Of a stretch of DNA of 64,000 nucleotides, positions 1 through 8,893 are shown one piece after another. The stretch's first letter is position 1; every line of letters begins with the position of its first letter. The position numbers were made by a program, and so were the translations under genes. Under the pieces are notes generated by a model. The model had not been told where the DNA came from, searched no databases, and saw nothing but the letters and a program-made list of their open reading frames with translations. This stretch comes from Brachybacterium massiliense (lineage in GTDB: Bacteria > Actinomycetota > Actinomycetes > Actinomycetales > Dermabacteraceae): contig NZ_FXXB01000007.1 of NCBI RefSeq assembly GCF_900184245.1, positions 248,001-312,000 on the forward strand, in the 5' to 3' direction.

Positions 1-1241
1 CGGATGCCCAGGCCCGGGCCCGGGAAGGGCTGGCGCCAGACGATCTCGTCGGGCAGGCCCAGCTCGGAGCCGACGGCGCGCACCTCGTCCTTGAACAGGG
101 CGCGCAGCGGCTCGACCAGCTCGAAGGAGAGGTCCTCGGGCAGGCCGCCCACGTTGTGGTGGCTCTTGATGTTGGCCGCGCCCTCGCCGCCGCCGGACTC
201 GACCACGTCCGGGTAGAGCGTGCCCTGGACGAGAAACGCGGTCGCCTCCGCATGATCGCCCTCGACCACTCCCTGCTCGCGCAGGATGTCGGCCTGGGCC
301 TTCTCGAAGGTGCGGATGAACTCGTGCCCGATGATCTTGCGCTTGGTCTCGGGATCGGTGACCCCGGCGAGCGCGGCGAGGAACTGCTCCTCGGCGTCGA
401 CCATGACGAGCTTGGCCCCGCCCGTGGACTCGCCGAAGGCCTTCTGGATCTGGGCGGACTCGTCCTGGCGCATGAGGCCGTGGTTGACGTACACGCAGGT
501 GAGGCGGTCACCGATGGCGCGCTGCACAAGAGCTGCGGCGACCGCGGAGTCGACACCGCCGGAGAGGCCGCAGATGGCGGACCCCTCACCGATCTGGGCG
601 CGGATCCGCTCGACCTGCTCCTCGATCACATTGCCCGTGGTCCAGGTCGGCTCGATGCCGGCGCCGCGGTGGAGGAAGTTCTCGAGCACCTCCTGGCCGC
701 GGTCGGAATGGCCCACCTCGGGGTGCCACTGCACGCCGTAGAGCTGCTTCTCGCGGTTCTCGAAGGCGGCGACGGGGCTCGCGGCCGAGGTGGCGATGAC
801 CTCGAAGTCGGTGGGAGCCTCGGTGACGGAGTCACCGTGGCTCATCCACACGTCCTGGTCCACGTCCTGCGCGGCGAGCAGCTGGGAGTCGCCGTCCACG
901 CTGGACAGGCGGGTCGCGCCGTACTCGCGCACACCCGTCGGCGCGACGGTGCCGTCGAGCGCGGCGGCCATGGACTGGAAGCCGTAGCAGAGCCCGAGCA
1001 CGGGCACTCCGGCCTCGAGCAGCGCGGGGTCCAGGCGCGGGGCGCCTTCGGCGTAGACCGAGCTGGGGCCGCCGGAGAGGATGATCGCGCGGGGCTGCTT
1101 GGCGAGGATCTGCTGGGCCGGCATCGAGTGCGGGACGACCTCGGAGTAGACCCGGGCCTCGCGGACTCGGCGGGCGATGAGCTGTGCGTACTGGGCGCCG
1201 AAGTCGACGACGAGGACGGGGCGCTGGTCGGTGTCGTTCAC
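1..1241 (-). CDS. guaA: GMP synthase (glutamine-hydrolysing), C-terminus cut by window edge
   Basis: Converts XMP to GMP using glutamine and ATP, the last step of guanine nucleotide synthesis. About 413 residues are present; the C-terminal dimerisation part lies beyond the left edge. The class I amidotransferase domain begins [15 protein letters not shown] and has its nucleophile Cys85 in GLCYGFQS. The ATP pyrophosphatase domain carries the PP-loop SGGVDSA near residues 225-231 and later HHNVGGLP. The GTG at 1241 is chosen because a TAGACT box lies exactly 7 nt upstream, which suggests a leaderless transcript; there is no Shine-Dalgarno sequence. The preceding minus-strand gene ends 97 nt away, so guaA probably has its own promoter. 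Confidence 0.97.
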   Translation of the reverse strand, partial: MNDTDQRPVLVVDFGAQYAQLIARRVREARVYSEVVPHSMPAQQILAKQPRAIILSGGPSSVYAEGAPRLDPALLEAGVPVLGLCYGFQSMAAALDGTVAPTGVREYGATRLSSVDGDSQLLAAQDVDQDVWMSHGDSVTEAPTDFEVIATSAASPVAAFENREKQLYGVQWHPEVGHSDRGQEVLENFLHRGAGIEPTWTTGNVIEEQVERIRAQIGEGSAICGLSGGVDSAVAAALVQRAIGDRLTCVYVNHGLMRQDESAQIQKAFGESTGGAKLVMVDAEEQFLAALAGVTDPETKRKIIGHEFIRTFEKAQADILREQGVVEGDHAEATAFLVQGTLYPDVVESGGGEGAANIKSHHNVGGLPEDLSFELVEPLRALFKDEVRAVGSELGLPDEIVWRQPFPGPGLGI

Positions 1242-1254
1242 CCGATCGAGTCTA
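1242..1254 (-). promoter_or_regulatory. Leaderless promoter of guaA
   Basis: A TAGACT -10 box (1254 to 1249, minus strand) followed by 7 nt and the GTG start. The arrangement is identical to that of guaB3. I do not see a clear -35 element. Confidence 0.6.
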
Positions 1255-1338
1255 CGTCGGCCCGCGTGCTCGAGGCGTCCGGGTCCGCCCTGCGACGGCG
1301 AAATCCTCGTCACTCCCGCGGCGCGCGCTGCGCCGCGC

Positions 1339-1740
1339 TCAGGCGCGGTCCTGGTCCTGGAGGGTGGGGCGGCGCTCGAGATCGCTCTCGACCTTCTGCG
1401 CGGTCCAGCGCTCGCCGAAGAAGGACAGCACCGGGATCACACCGAAGAACATCAGCAGCAGCATCCGGGGCAGGCCCCAGCGCATCTTCATCCACAGGTC
1501 GAAGGCGAGCACCACGTAGATCATGTAGATCAGCCCATGGATCGGGGACCAGACGGAGGAGACCTGGTCCCAGAACGGGGAGACCGAGGAGAACCAGGTC
1601 TCGCCGCCGAAGACGACGTAGCGCATCACCATGATCACCACGAGCACGAGCAGGGCGATGCCCTCCACGATGGACGCCACGCGGAAACGGGCGAAGGAGG
1701 TCCGGCAGGCGACTTCGTCGAGGGGGCGGGGAGCGGGCAC
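1339..1740 (-). CDS. DUF3817 integral membrane protein
   Basis: A 133-residue membrane protein with the DUF3817 pattern: VEGIALL near the N-terminus, [12 protein letters not shown] in the middle, and about three hydrophobic segments ending before a charged tail. The function of this actinobacterial family is not established. The GTG start at 1740 lies 3 nt after the stop of the SURF1 gene, so the two are almost certainly co-transcribed. In actinobacteria this family often sits beside SURF1 and guaA, as here. It could help respiratory membrane biogenesis, but that rests only on the neighbour. Confidence 0.85.
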   Translation of the reverse strand: MPAPRPLDEVACRTSFARFRVASIVEGIALLVLVVIMVMRYVVFGGETWFSSVSPFWDQVSSVWSPIHGLIYMIYVVLAFDLWMKMRWGLPRMLLLMFFGVIPVLSFFGERWTAQKVESDLERRPTLQDQDRA

Positions 1741-1743
1741 GGG

Positions 1744-2601
1744 TCACACGTCCTTGTCAGGGGTAGGGCCGGCGGTCGCGGGGACCGTCGTGGGGGAAGT
1801 CGTAGAGGAAGAAGCATCGGTCTTGGAGTCTTCGAGCATCCGCTCGAGCGCTTCGCGACGATCGGCGATCTCATCGAGGTGCGCGGCGCGCACGGACCGC
1901 CACCACAGATAGAGGAAGAAGGCGCCGAACAGCACCCACTGGAGGGAGTAGCCGATGTTCTGCCAGTCCAGGCCGCGCGAGAACTCGGACTCCGCGGCGG
2001 GCAGCGGCTGCAGGCCTCCGCCCGGCTCCTCGAGCGAGACGAAGCCGGAGTACATCGGCGAACCCCATTCGTTGACCAGCAGCGGGGTGGCGACCTCGCT
2101 GGCCACTCCCCCGCTCACACCGCCGGAGGCGGCTTCGCTGGCCTCGAGGCGTCCGGTGATCTCCACCTCGCCCTGCGGGGGCGCGGGCGCCAGGGAGGGG
2201 TCGATCTGTCCGTCGGCGCCGGTCAGCTCCTCGGCCGGGAGCCAGCCGCGGGCGACGGGAAGGCGCACCTGGGTGGCATCCTCGGTCTCGACCATCATCG
2301 CGGTGACGATGAGCACCGCCTCGGTGCCGCCGATGTTGCGGCCCGGGACCACCACCTGCTCGCCGGGCACGTAGGTGCCGGCCGCGGTGACGGTGTCTCC
2401 CGCGATCGCGTTGGTGACGGCATCTCCCACGTCGAGCACATCTCGGATGTCGCCGAGCTCCATGGGGCCGGCGGCCTTGCTCGTGATCGCCCGGTGCGCG
2501 CGGTCCCACTGCCAGGTGGCCAGGAGCCCGCAGACCAGGGTCGCCACCAGCATCAGGGCGAGCAGGCCCAGGAAGCGGGGACGAAGAGCGACGCGGAGCA
2601 T
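1744..2601 (-). CDS. SURF1 family cytochrome oxidase biogenesis protein
   Basis: A 285-residue inner-membrane protein of the SURF1/Shy1 family, which assists heme a insertion into cytochrome c oxidase. It has the classical two-helix topology: an N-terminal segment (FLGLLALMLVATLVCGLL) followed by TWQWDRA, a large extracytoplasmic loop, and a C-terminal helix (LQWVLFGAFFLYLWW). The ATG at 2601 follows a TACCAT box by 6 nt with no Shine-Dalgarno sequence, suggesting a leaderless message. The C-terminal tail after the last helix is rich in Ser and Thr. It is divergent from pta and leads the DUF3817 gene. Confidence 0.9.
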   Translation of the reverse strand: MLRVALRPRFLGLLALMLVATLVCGLLATWQWDRAHRAITSKAAGPMELGDIRDVLDVGDAVTNAIAGDTVTAAGTYVPGEQVVVPGRNIGGTEAVLIVTAMMVETEDATQVRLPVARGWLPAEELTGADGQIDPSLAPAPPQGEVEITGRLEASEAASGGVSGGVASEVATPLLVNEWGSPMYSGFVSLEEPGGGLQPLPAAESEFSRGLDWQNIGYSLQWVLFGAFFLYLWWRSVRAAHLDEIADRREALERMLEDSKTDASSSTTSPTTVPATAGPTPDKDV

Positions 2602-2613
2602 GGGGCCATGGTA
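2602..2613 (-). promoter_or_regulatory. Leaderless promoter of the SURF1 gene
   Basis: TACCAT at 2613-2608 (minus), 6 nt, then the ATG start; no Shine-Dalgarno sequence is present. Confidence 0.5.
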
Positions 2614-2766
2614 CGAGCCGTTCCCGGGAGGGTCCCTGGGCAGCGATGCCTCTCACATCCCGCCGCCCGGCTGGTCGCTCAGCGGCGACGGAAGCCGCCG
2701 CCCCTACCCCGACCCAGGACGTGGAACGGGTACCAGCAGTCCCTCTCCCTGCGCAGTCCCCGCGCC

Positions 2767-2779
2767 TATGCTGGGGAGC
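2767..2779 (+). promoter_or_regulatory. Leaderless promoter of pta
   Basis: TATGCT at 2767-2772, a 7-nt spacer, then GTG at 2780. If this is the -10 box, the in-frame ATG at 2768 lies inside the promoter and cannot be the start. A GGGGAG sequence also lies in the spacer but is too close to act as a normal ribosome binding site. Confidence 0.5.
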
Positions 2780-4864
2780 GTGTCCCAGAGTGTGTATATC
2801 GCCAGCCCGGAAGGGATGACCGGCAAGTCGATGGTGGCTTTCGGTCTTCTCGAAGCCCTCGCCTCCCGATCCGACCGCGTGGGGGTGTTCCGCCCCGTCG
2901 TCAAGGCCGACCGCTCCCGTGACTACGCCGTCGACCTCCTCACCCGCCATCCCGCCGTGGAGCAGTCCTACGAGGACGCGATCGGCGTGGACCATCAGCT
3001 GGTCCTGTCCGATCCCGATACCGCGCATGAGCGGATACTCGCCCGCCACCGCGAGCTCGCCGAGCGCTACGCGGTGCTGGTGGTCCTCGGCTCCGACTAC
3101 GACGACCTCGCCAATCCCACGGAGCTCGCCTTCAACGCCGAGGTCGCCGCGAACATGGGGGCGCCGGTGGTGGTGGTGCTGTCCGGCCTGGACCGCAGCC
3201 CCGATCAGATCGCCGCGCTCGCGGCGGTGTCGGTCAACGAGTTCGGCGGCCACCACGCCCTGCCGATCGCGGTGGTCGTCAACCGGGCCGATCCGGACTC
3301 CCTCGAGGCGATCCGCGAGTCCGTGGCGGCGAAGGTGCCCAGCGCCCTGGTCTCCGCGATCCCGGAGAACCCCGTGATCATGGCCTCCACCGTGGGCGAG
3401 CTGAAGGACGCCGTCGGCGGCACTCTGCTGCAGGGCAACCCCGAGTGGCTCGACCGGGTCGCCCTCGGGACCGTGATCGCGGCGATGAGTCTGCCCAACG
3501 TGCTCTCCCGCCTCACCGAGAACTGCACGGTGATCGCTCCCGGCGACCGCTACGACCTGCTCCCGGGATTGGTGATGGCACAGCAGTCGGGCACCTTCCC
3601 GGCGCTGTCCTCGATCGTGCTGACCGGCGGGTACGACGTCCCTGAGGAGGTGAGCCGGTTGATCTCGGGCGTGCAGCAGGACCTGCCGATCATCGCCTCG
3701 GAGCTGTCCACCTTCGACACCGCGGTGCGGGTGGCGAAATCACGCGGCCGCCTCGACGTCGACAGCCCCCAGAAGATGGATGCCGCACGGCGTGCGGTCG
3801 CCGAGCATCTGCCCACGCCCGAGCTGCTGAGCGCCCTCGAGGTGAGTCGCAGCGAGGTCGTCACTCCGATGATGTTCGAGTTCGAGCTGCTCGCCCGTGC
3901 GCGCGGTGAGAAGAAGACCATCGTGCTGCCCGAGGGCGACGAGCCGCGGATCATCGCCGCCGCCGAGGCGATCCTCGCCCGCGGCGTGGCGGACCTGATC
4001 CTGCTGGGTGACGAGAACACCATCCGCGCGAGGTCCGCGCAGCTGGGCCATGACATCTCCGAGGCGCGCGTGGTCTCGCCGCACGATGAGGAGTACGTCG
4101 AGCGCTACGCCGCGGAGTACGCGCGGCTGCGGGCGAAGAAGGGCGTCACCCTCGAGCAGGCGCGCGAGAAGGTCCAGGACGTCTCCTACTTCGGCACGAT
4201 GATGGTGCAGATGGGTGAGGCCGACGGGATGGTCTCCGGTGCGGCCCACTCCACGGCGCACACCATCCGTCCCTCCTTCGAGATCATCAAGACCAAGCCG
4301 GGCGCCAAGATCGTCTCCTCGGTGTTCCTGATGGCGCTCGAGGATCGCGTGCTGGTCTACGGCGACTGCGCGGTGAACCCGGATCCGACGGCGGAGCAGC
4401 TCGCGGACATCGCGGTGCAGTCCGCGGCGACCGCCGAGCAGTTCGGCGTGGATCCGCGCATCGCGATGCTCTCCTACTCCACCGGCACCTCCGGCTCCGG
4501 CGCCGACGTCGACAAGGTGCGCGAGGCCACCGCGCTGGTGCGCGAGGGCGAGCCGCAGCTCGACGTCGAGGGCCCGATCCAGTACGACGCGGCGGTCGAC
4601 GCCTCGGTCGCCAAGACCAAGCTGCCGGACTCCTCCGTGGCGGGGCGGGCGACGGTGTTCGTCTTCCCCGATCTCAACACCGGCAACAACACGTACAAGG
4701 CGGTGCAGCGCTCCGCCGGGGCGATCGCGATCGGTCCGGTCCTGCAGGGCCTGAACAGGCCGGTCAACGATCTCTCCCGCGGTGCGCTGGTGGACGACAT
4801 CATCAACACCGTCGTCATCACCGCGATCCAGGCGCAGGCCAGCACCCCGGCCACCACCAGCTGA
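2780..4864 (+). CDS. pta: Phosphate acetyltransferase
   Basis: Interconverts acetyl-CoA and acetyl phosphate; with ackA it forms the acetate overflow and ATP-yielding pathway. The 694-residue long form has an N-terminal P-loop-like domain (IASPEGMTGKSMVAFGLLEA, in which the Walker A motif is not canonical), a middle DRTGG-type domain, and a C-terminal PTA catalytic domain from about residue 360 (VLPEGDEPRI, SYSTGTSGSGADVDKV). The GTG at 2780 is preferred over the ATG at 2768 because a TATGCT box precedes it by 7 nt. The stop is 37 nt before ackA, so the two are co-transcribed. Confidence 0.96.
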   Translation: MSQSVYIASPEGMTGKSMVAFGLLEALASRSDRVGVFRPVVKADRSRDYAVDLLTRHPAVEQSYEDAIGVDHQLVLSDPDTAHERILARHRELAERYAVLVVLGSDYDDLANPTELAFNAEVAANMGAPVVVVLSGLDRSPDQIAALAAVSVNEFGGHHALPIAVVVNRADPDSLEAIRESVAAKVPSALVSAIPENPVIMASTVGELKDAVGGTLLQGNPEWLDRVALGTVIAAMSLPNVLSRLTENCTVIAPGDRYDLLPGLVMAQQSGTFPALSSIVLTGGYDVPEEVSRLISGVQQDLPIIASELSTFDTAVRVAKSRGRLDVDSPQKMDAARRAVAEHLPTPELLSALEVSRSEVVTPMMFEFELLARARGEKKTIVLPEGDEPRIIAAAEAILARGVADLILLGDENTIRARSAQLGHDISEARVVSPHDEEYVERYAAEYARLRAKKGVTLEQAREKVQDVSYFGTMMVQMGEADGMVSGAAHSTAHTIRPSFEIIKTKPGAKIVSSVFLMALEDRVLVYGDCAVNPDPTAEQLADIAVQSAATAEQFGVDPRIAMLSYSTGTSGSGADVDKVREATALVREGEPQLDVEGPIQYDAAVDASVAKTKLPDSSVAGRATVFVFPDLNTGNNTYKAVQRSAGAIAIGPVLQGLNRPVNDLSRGALVDDIINTVVITAIQAQASTPATTS

Positions 4865-4901
4865 CCCCTCACCCCCTACTGCGTTCAGGAGTCCCGCCCT
4901 C

Positions 4902-6125
4902 ATGGCAGCATCCACGGACCCGCGTGTCCTCGTCATCAACTCCGGCTCGTCGTCCCTGAAGTTCCAGCTGCTGGCTCCGGCCGACGGGACCGTCGAGGCG
5001 ACCGGCATCGTCGAACGCGTGGGGCAGGGGCAGGGCAACGCCGCGATCGAGGCGGGAGAGCGCGAGTCCTCCTTCGAGGGTCCGGTGCCGGACCACAAGG
5101 AGGCGATGAAGATCGTCGAGCGGCTCTTCGGCGAGGTGGGCCTGTCGCTGAGCGATGATCGGATCCGCGCCGTCGGCCACCGCGTGGTCCAGGGCGGTGC
5201 GCGGTACTCGAACCCGGTGCTGATCGACGAGCAGGTGCGCTGGGACATCCACGACCTGGGCAAGCTCGCCCCGCTGCACAACTACGCGGCGGTCGACGGG
5301 ATCGACGGCGCCCAGGCGCTGCTGCCGGACGTCCCGCACGTGGCGGTCTTCGACACCGCCTTCTTCACCGCGCTGCCGGAGGCGGCGGCGAACTATGCGC
5401 TGAACCGCGAGATCGCGAAGCAGTACCGGGTGCGCCGCTACGGCGCGCACGGCACCAGCCACCAGTTCGTCTCCCAAGCAGTGTCCTCGCACCTCGCCTC
5501 GCAGGGCCGGGACGTCTCCGATCTGCGACAGGTGGTGATGCATCTGGGCAACGGCGCCTCCGCCTCGGCGGTGCGCGGCGGCGAGGCGGTGGAGACCTCG
5601 ATGGGCCTGACCCCGCTCGAGGGCCTGGTGATGGGCACCCGCACCGGCGACATCGACCCCACGATCTACATCCACCTGCACCGGCAGGCCGGCTTCGGGC
5701 CGGAGGAGATCGACGACATCCTCAACAAGCGCTCGGGGATGATGGGCATGTGCGGGATGAACGACTTCCGTGACATCACCGCAGCGGTCGAAGCGGGCGA
5801 CGAGGCCGCGACCCTCGCGATGGACGTGTACGTGCACCGCCTGCGCAAGTACCTCGGCTCCTACTCCTTCGTGCTGGGCAGCCTGGATGTCATCGCCTTC
5901 ACCGCAGGGATCGGCGAGAACGTGCCGATGGTGCGCGAGAAGCTGCTGACGGGTCTCGAGCGCTTCGGCATCGAGCTCGATCTCGAGGCGAACGCCGCAC
6001 GCAGCAAGGAGATGCGGGTGATCTCGACCCCGGAGTCCGAGGTCACCGTCATGATCGTCCCGACCGACGAGGAGCTGTCGATCGCACGGCAGGCCTCCGA
6101 GGTGGCACGCCAGCTGGCCGGCTGA
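4902..6125 (+). CDS. ackA: Acetate kinase
   Basis: A 407-residue ASKHA-fold kinase that transfers phosphate between acetyl phosphate and ADP. It shows VLVINSGSSSLKFQL at the N-terminus, FDTAFF, YGAHGTSH, the LGNGAS loop and ITAAV/FTAGIGEN toward the C-terminus. All are characteristic of AckA, and the length is normal. The ATG at 4902 has AGGAG about 10 nt upstream. It is the second gene of a pta-ackA operon; no separate promoter is visible in the 37-nt gap. Confidence 0.97.
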   Translation: MAASTDPRVLVINSGSSSLKFQLLAPADGTVEATGIVERVGQGQGNAAIEAGERESSFEGPVPDHKEAMKIVERLFGEVGLSLSDDRIRAVGHRVVQGGARYSNPVLIDEQVRWDIHDLGKLAPLHNYAAVDGIDGAQALLPDVPHVAVFDTAFFTALPEAAANYALNREIAKQYRVRRYGAHGTSHQFVSQAVSSHLASQGRDVSDLRQVVMHLGNGASASAVRGGEAVETSMGLTPLEGLVMGTRTGDIDPTIYIHLHRQAGFGPEEIDDILNKRSGMMGMCGMNDFRDITAAVEAGDEAATLAMDVYVHRLRKYLGSYSFVLGSLDVIAFTAGIGENVPMVREKLLTGLERFGIELDLEANAARSKEMRVISTPESEVTVMIVPTDEELSIARQASEVARQLAG

Positions 6126-6192
6126 CCGCTCGCGGGGCCTCCTCGGGCCGTATCCTTGAGCAGCTCGTCCCGCACTGTCCGAGGGGTTCTCG

Positions 6193-6741
6193 TTGGTCCA
6201 TCATCAGCCGTATGCCCACGCCTATGCAGCTCCTCGTCGGCGAGGGAAGAAGCGACTGATCTTCGGGATCCTCGGTCTGGTGGCCAACGCGATCGGCCTG
6301 GTGGTGATGCCGATCGTCGCAGGGTTCATCGGCGCGGTGTTCACCGCCGCCGGAGGTATCGGGGTCGCGCACCTCGTGCCCGAGGGCGACTCCTTCGAGG
6401 CCTCCGGCTGGAGCCTCTACACCATCGCCGTCCCCGAAGCGGATCTCGCCACCGCGACCTGCGAGATCACCGGGCAGGACCTCTCCGTCGAGCCCGCGGA
6501 CCCCGAGGTCACGATCGCGACCATCGGCACCGAGGAGTATCACGACCTCTACGACGTCTTCCCCTCCGGTGATCAGGAGGTCACCGTCGTGTGCGAGGGG
6601 GTGCAGGAGGTCGTGGTCGCTGAGCTCGGGATGACCGGGACGCTGATCGGCGCCGGTGTCGGAGTGGTGCTGCCGGTGGGGCTCGGCCTGCTGGCGCTGG
6701 TGATGACCATCTGGGGTGCAGTGGCCCTGATGCGCTCCTGA
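6193..6741 (+). CDS. Small membrane protein of unknown function
   Basis: A 182-residue protein with a His/Tyr-rich cytoplasmic N-terminus, a basic RRRGKKR stretch, a long hydrophobic region (about residues 24-60), an acidic extracytoplasmic domain of about 85 residues and a C-terminal helix. I do not recognise a family. The start is a TTG with GAGGGG about 7 nt upstream; a TATCCT box at 6150-6155 could be its promoter, independent of ackA. It converges on the minus-strand gene ending at 6776. Confidence 0.7.
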   Translation: MVHHQPYAHAYAAPRRRGKKRLIFGILGLVANAIGLVVMPIVAGFIGAVFTAAGGIGVAHLVPEGDSFEASGWSLYTIAVPEADLATATCEITGQDLSVEPADPEVTIATIGTEEYHDLYDVFPSGDQEVTVVCEGVQEVVVAELGMTGTLIGAGVGVVLPVGLGLLALVMTIWGAVALMRS

Positions 6742-6775
6742 GCGGAGCGCTCCCGAGGCCTGCAGCACGCACGAC

Positions 6776-7420
6776 TCATCGCGACGAGTCGTCATCCCCT
6801 TCCTCGTCCTGCGTCTCCTCGCCGCCTGAGTCCGGGCTGAGGATCGAGGTCCCGCTCTCGTATACGGACGTCGAGGTGTACCCCGTGGAGTACACCGAGG
6901 TCGGGGTGTACACCGAGGAGGAGTACGCCGCTCCGGGGGACGCATAGCCAGCCGCGGAGCTCGTCGCCGTGGCAGCGGGCTCGGCCACGGACTCCTCCGG
7001 GGCCGGCTCCGCAGCGACAGGCTCCTCAGCGACGGAATCCTCGGTGGCTGACTCCCCGTCGGCGCGGTGCTCGGTCACCGGCTCCTCGGCGACGGACTCC
7101 TCGGTGACTGGCTCCCAGTCGGCGAGGTGCTCGACGATCGGTTCCCCGGGCTGTCTGTCCTCACGGTCGTCGACCGCCTCGTACCGCAGCTCCACCTCAT
7201 CGCGCTGGTCATGCTCGCGCCGGGCCTCGGCGCGCGCGAGCGCCTCCGTGAGGCTGTGCGCGGGCGCGGTCTGCGTGCGGGATCGTCCCGGCGGCTCCCC
7301 CGCGCCGATGCGCCTGCGCGGGGTCGGAGGCCGCCAGCCGGTGTCGTCCTTCTGCTCCCGGTTGATCAGGTAGCGCACCACCCAGATCGCGACCAGCACG
7401 AGAAAGAACAAGAACTCCAT
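6776..7420 (-). CDS. Membrane-anchored acidic repeat protein with Tyr-rich tail
   Basis: A 214-residue protein with one N-terminal hydrophobic segment (MEFLFFLVLVAIWVVRYLI), a basic patch, then a long acidic region made of imperfect repeats (a 60-nt unit at 7021-7140) and a Ser/Tyr-rich tail containing YSSSVYTPT and several further SVY motifs. The family is unknown. The ATG at 7420 has a GGAGAGGGG ribosome binding site. It is the last gene of a minus-strand run after 8870 and 8010. The same YSSSVYTPT motif ends the protein encoded at 8007-8870, which suggests a shared partner or shared modification. Confidence 0.75.
   Translation of the reverse strand: MEFLFFLVLVAIWVVRYLINREQKDDTGWRPPTPRRRIGAGEPPGRSRTQTAPAHSLTEALARAEARREHDQRDEVELRYEAVDDREDRQPGEPIVEHLADWEPVTEESVAEEPVTEHRADGESATEDSVAEEPVAAEPAPEESVAEPAATATSSAAGYASPGAAYSSSVYTPTSVYSTGYTSTSVYESGTSILSPDSGGEETQDEEGDDDSSR
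7021..7140 (-). repeat. Two tandem 60-nt repeats within the acidic protein gene
   Basis: Positions 7021-7080 and 7081-7140 align without gaps at about 50 of 60 positions. They encode imperfect copies of an acidic, Val/Glu/Pro-rich segment (EESVAEEPVTEH-like), so the unit is exactly 20 codons and is kept in frame. Confidence 0.8.
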
Positions 7421-7494
7421 GATGACCCCTCTCCCCCAGCCCCCCTGCTGAGACGACATTGTGCCAGGAGCCGGGACCCGCCGAGCGGCAGTTC

Positions 7495-8010
7495 TCAGCG
7501 CATTCCCTCCGCAGCCCGAGCATGGGCGGCCTCGGAGCAGGCGCGGGTCCATGACCGGTGGTCGTGGATCAGCTCGTCGCGCCAGGGGATGCCGAGCGCC
7601 TGGGCCATCTGGAAGCGGTGCCCCGCACCGAGCTCCTGGAGCGGCACGGCGGGGATCGCGATCCTGTCGTCCGTCTCCGTCGTCGGCTCCGCGGATTCCT
7701 CGTCGCCGCCGTCGGCGGGCGCTGCGGCCTGGGCGGCGGACCGCCCGCCGCCCGCCAGAAGGTGCAGCGTGCCGGGCACCGAGAACAGCCACCACAGCGC
7801 CAGCGTCATGGAGAGGAACCCGGTCGAGGGGCGCAGCAGCCATGCCACCAGGTACTCCATCATGCGCCACTCGAGCACCCAGTGCGCGAACGGCAGGTAG
7901 ACCACCAGGGAGATGACCACGGCCAGGAGCAGCCACAGCAGGGACCAGCGTCCCACCCGTCGAGCGCCGCGGCCCCGGTCCGGGCGCCGGTTCTGAGAGG
8001 TCGTCGTCAT
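7495..8010 (-). CDS. Two-helix membrane protein with a PWRDEL tail motif
   Basis: A 171-residue protein with two hydrophobic segments (about residues 22-45 and 53-85), an Ala/Gly/Asp-rich linker, and a conserved-looking cytoplasmic tail containing FQMAQALGIPWRDELI. No known family is recognised. The ATG at 8010 overlaps the stop of the upstream gene by 4 nt (ATGA), so translation is coupled. The LGxPWR motif recurs in the proteins at 16107-16880 and, more loosely, 8007-8870, suggesting these membrane proteins are related. Confidence 0.75.
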   Translation of the reverse strand: MTTTSQNRRPDRGRGARRVGRWSLLWLLLAVVISLVVYLPFAHWVLEWRMMEYLVAWLLRPSTGFLSMTLALWWLFSVPGTLHLLAGGGRSAAQAAAPADGGDEESAEPTTETDDRIAIPAVPLQELGAGHRFQMAQALGIPWRDELIHDHRSWTRACSEAAHARAAEGMR

Positions 8011-8870
8011 CGCTGCGCCCTCCCGTCCTCAGGGGTCTCGTCGACGTCGGAGCCCTCGGGGTCGGCGGGTGCGGCCTCTTCGCGCTCGGTGCCGTACAGG
8101 ACGGTCGGGGTGTACACCGAGCTGCTGTAGCTCGGGGACCAGGCGGGAGCGGCGGGCTCCTCCGTGTCGGAGTCGACCGCTTCCCCGGCTGCCATCGGCG
8201 CAGGAGCGGGCCCAGCACCAGCACCAGCACCAGCACCAGCACCAGCACCAGCACCAGCACCAGCACCAGCACCAGACTCGGGCCCCAGCGACGGTTCCGG
8301 CCCCGCGTTCTCCGCCGGTGCCGTCCCGTTCTCGAGCGCTCGCAGGATCTCGAGCAGTCCTCGGGCCCCGCCCTCGGTCGCGTACTCGGGACGCCACCGG
8401 ATGCCGGCGGTGCGGGCCATCTCCCCCAGCTCGGCGACGCTGCGCCGCTCGGCGGGCACACCGCCGCCGGCAGTGGCGGCGGAGGTGCCGCGACGGGCGC
8501 CGCGGGCCGGGGTCCGCTGCTCGCGCGCAGACGGCTTCTTCGTCGCCTGGTCCGTCCCGAACCGCTCTCGCCGGAGGTGGACCGCTCGGCGCCAGGGCGC
8601 CAGCACCAGCACCGTGCCGAACAGCAGGATCAGCAGCAGCGGGAACTGGAAGCTGAGCAGCCGCTGCAAGGTGAACGGGCCGCGACCGCCGAGCAGCAAC
8701 AGCAGCCAGCGCTGCAGGTGATCGGCGGGACGGGCGTGCTCCGGGTAGAACGGGCCGAGGAGCAGCAACAGGCACAGCCCGGCCACCAGCGCCCCGCCCA
8801 GGGCGATCAGCGCGGGCGGGAGAGCACGTACCTGGCTGGTGCTCTCCCCCGGCCTGGTCTCGACGGTCAT
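8007..8870 (-). CDS. Membrane protein with Gly-Ala repeat and YSSSVYTPT tail
   Basis: A 287-residue protein with two N-terminal hydrophobic segments (about 18-40 and 73-92), a basic region, a motif AGIRWRPEY near residue 160, a Gly-Ala dipeptide repeat of about 20 residues encoded by a hexanucleotide repeat, and an acidic tail containing YSSSVYTPT. Function unknown. The ATG at 8870 has GGGGGC upstream and lies 23 nt after the guaB3 stop, so it may be read from the guaB3 promoter as well as its own. It overlaps the next gene by 4 nt. The repeat could vary in copy number without shifting frame. Confidence 0.75.
   Translation of the reverse strand: MTVETRPGESTSQVRALPPALIALGGALVAGLCLLLLLGPFYPEHARPADHLQRWLLLLLGGRGPFTLQRLLSFQFPLLLILLFGTVLVLAPWRRAVHLRRERFGTDQATKKPSAREQRTPARGARRGTSAATAGGGVPAERRSVAELGEMARTAGIRWRPEYATEGGARGLLEILRALENGTAPAENAGPEPSLGPESGAGAGAGAGAGAGAGAGAGAGPAPAPMAAGEAVDSDTEEPAAPAWSPSYSSSVYTPTVLYGTEREEAAPADPEGSDVDETPEDGRAQR
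8213..8275 (-). repeat. Hexanucleotide repeat, about ten CAGCAC units
   Basis: On the plus strand CAGCAC repeats about ten times from 8213. On the coding (minus) strand this reads alternating GGT and GCT codons, so slippage adds or removes Gly-Ala pairs. Confidence 0.9.
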
Positions 8871-8893
8871 CGTGCCCCCAGTCGGCCGGTGGA

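Noticed and set aside
156-1634. Long plus-strand reading frame of about 490 codons opposite guaA
   Set aside because: It is a shadow of guaA: composition is low in normal residues for a real protein, while the minus strand has complete GMP synthase motifs. The same applies to many long frames opposite real genes here, caused by the very high GC content.
8029-8775. Frame with a Trp-Cys repeat in the shifted reading of the hexanucleotide repeat
   Set aside because: It is an alternate reading of the Gly-Ala repeat; the flanking frame lacks coding character and overlaps a good gene.
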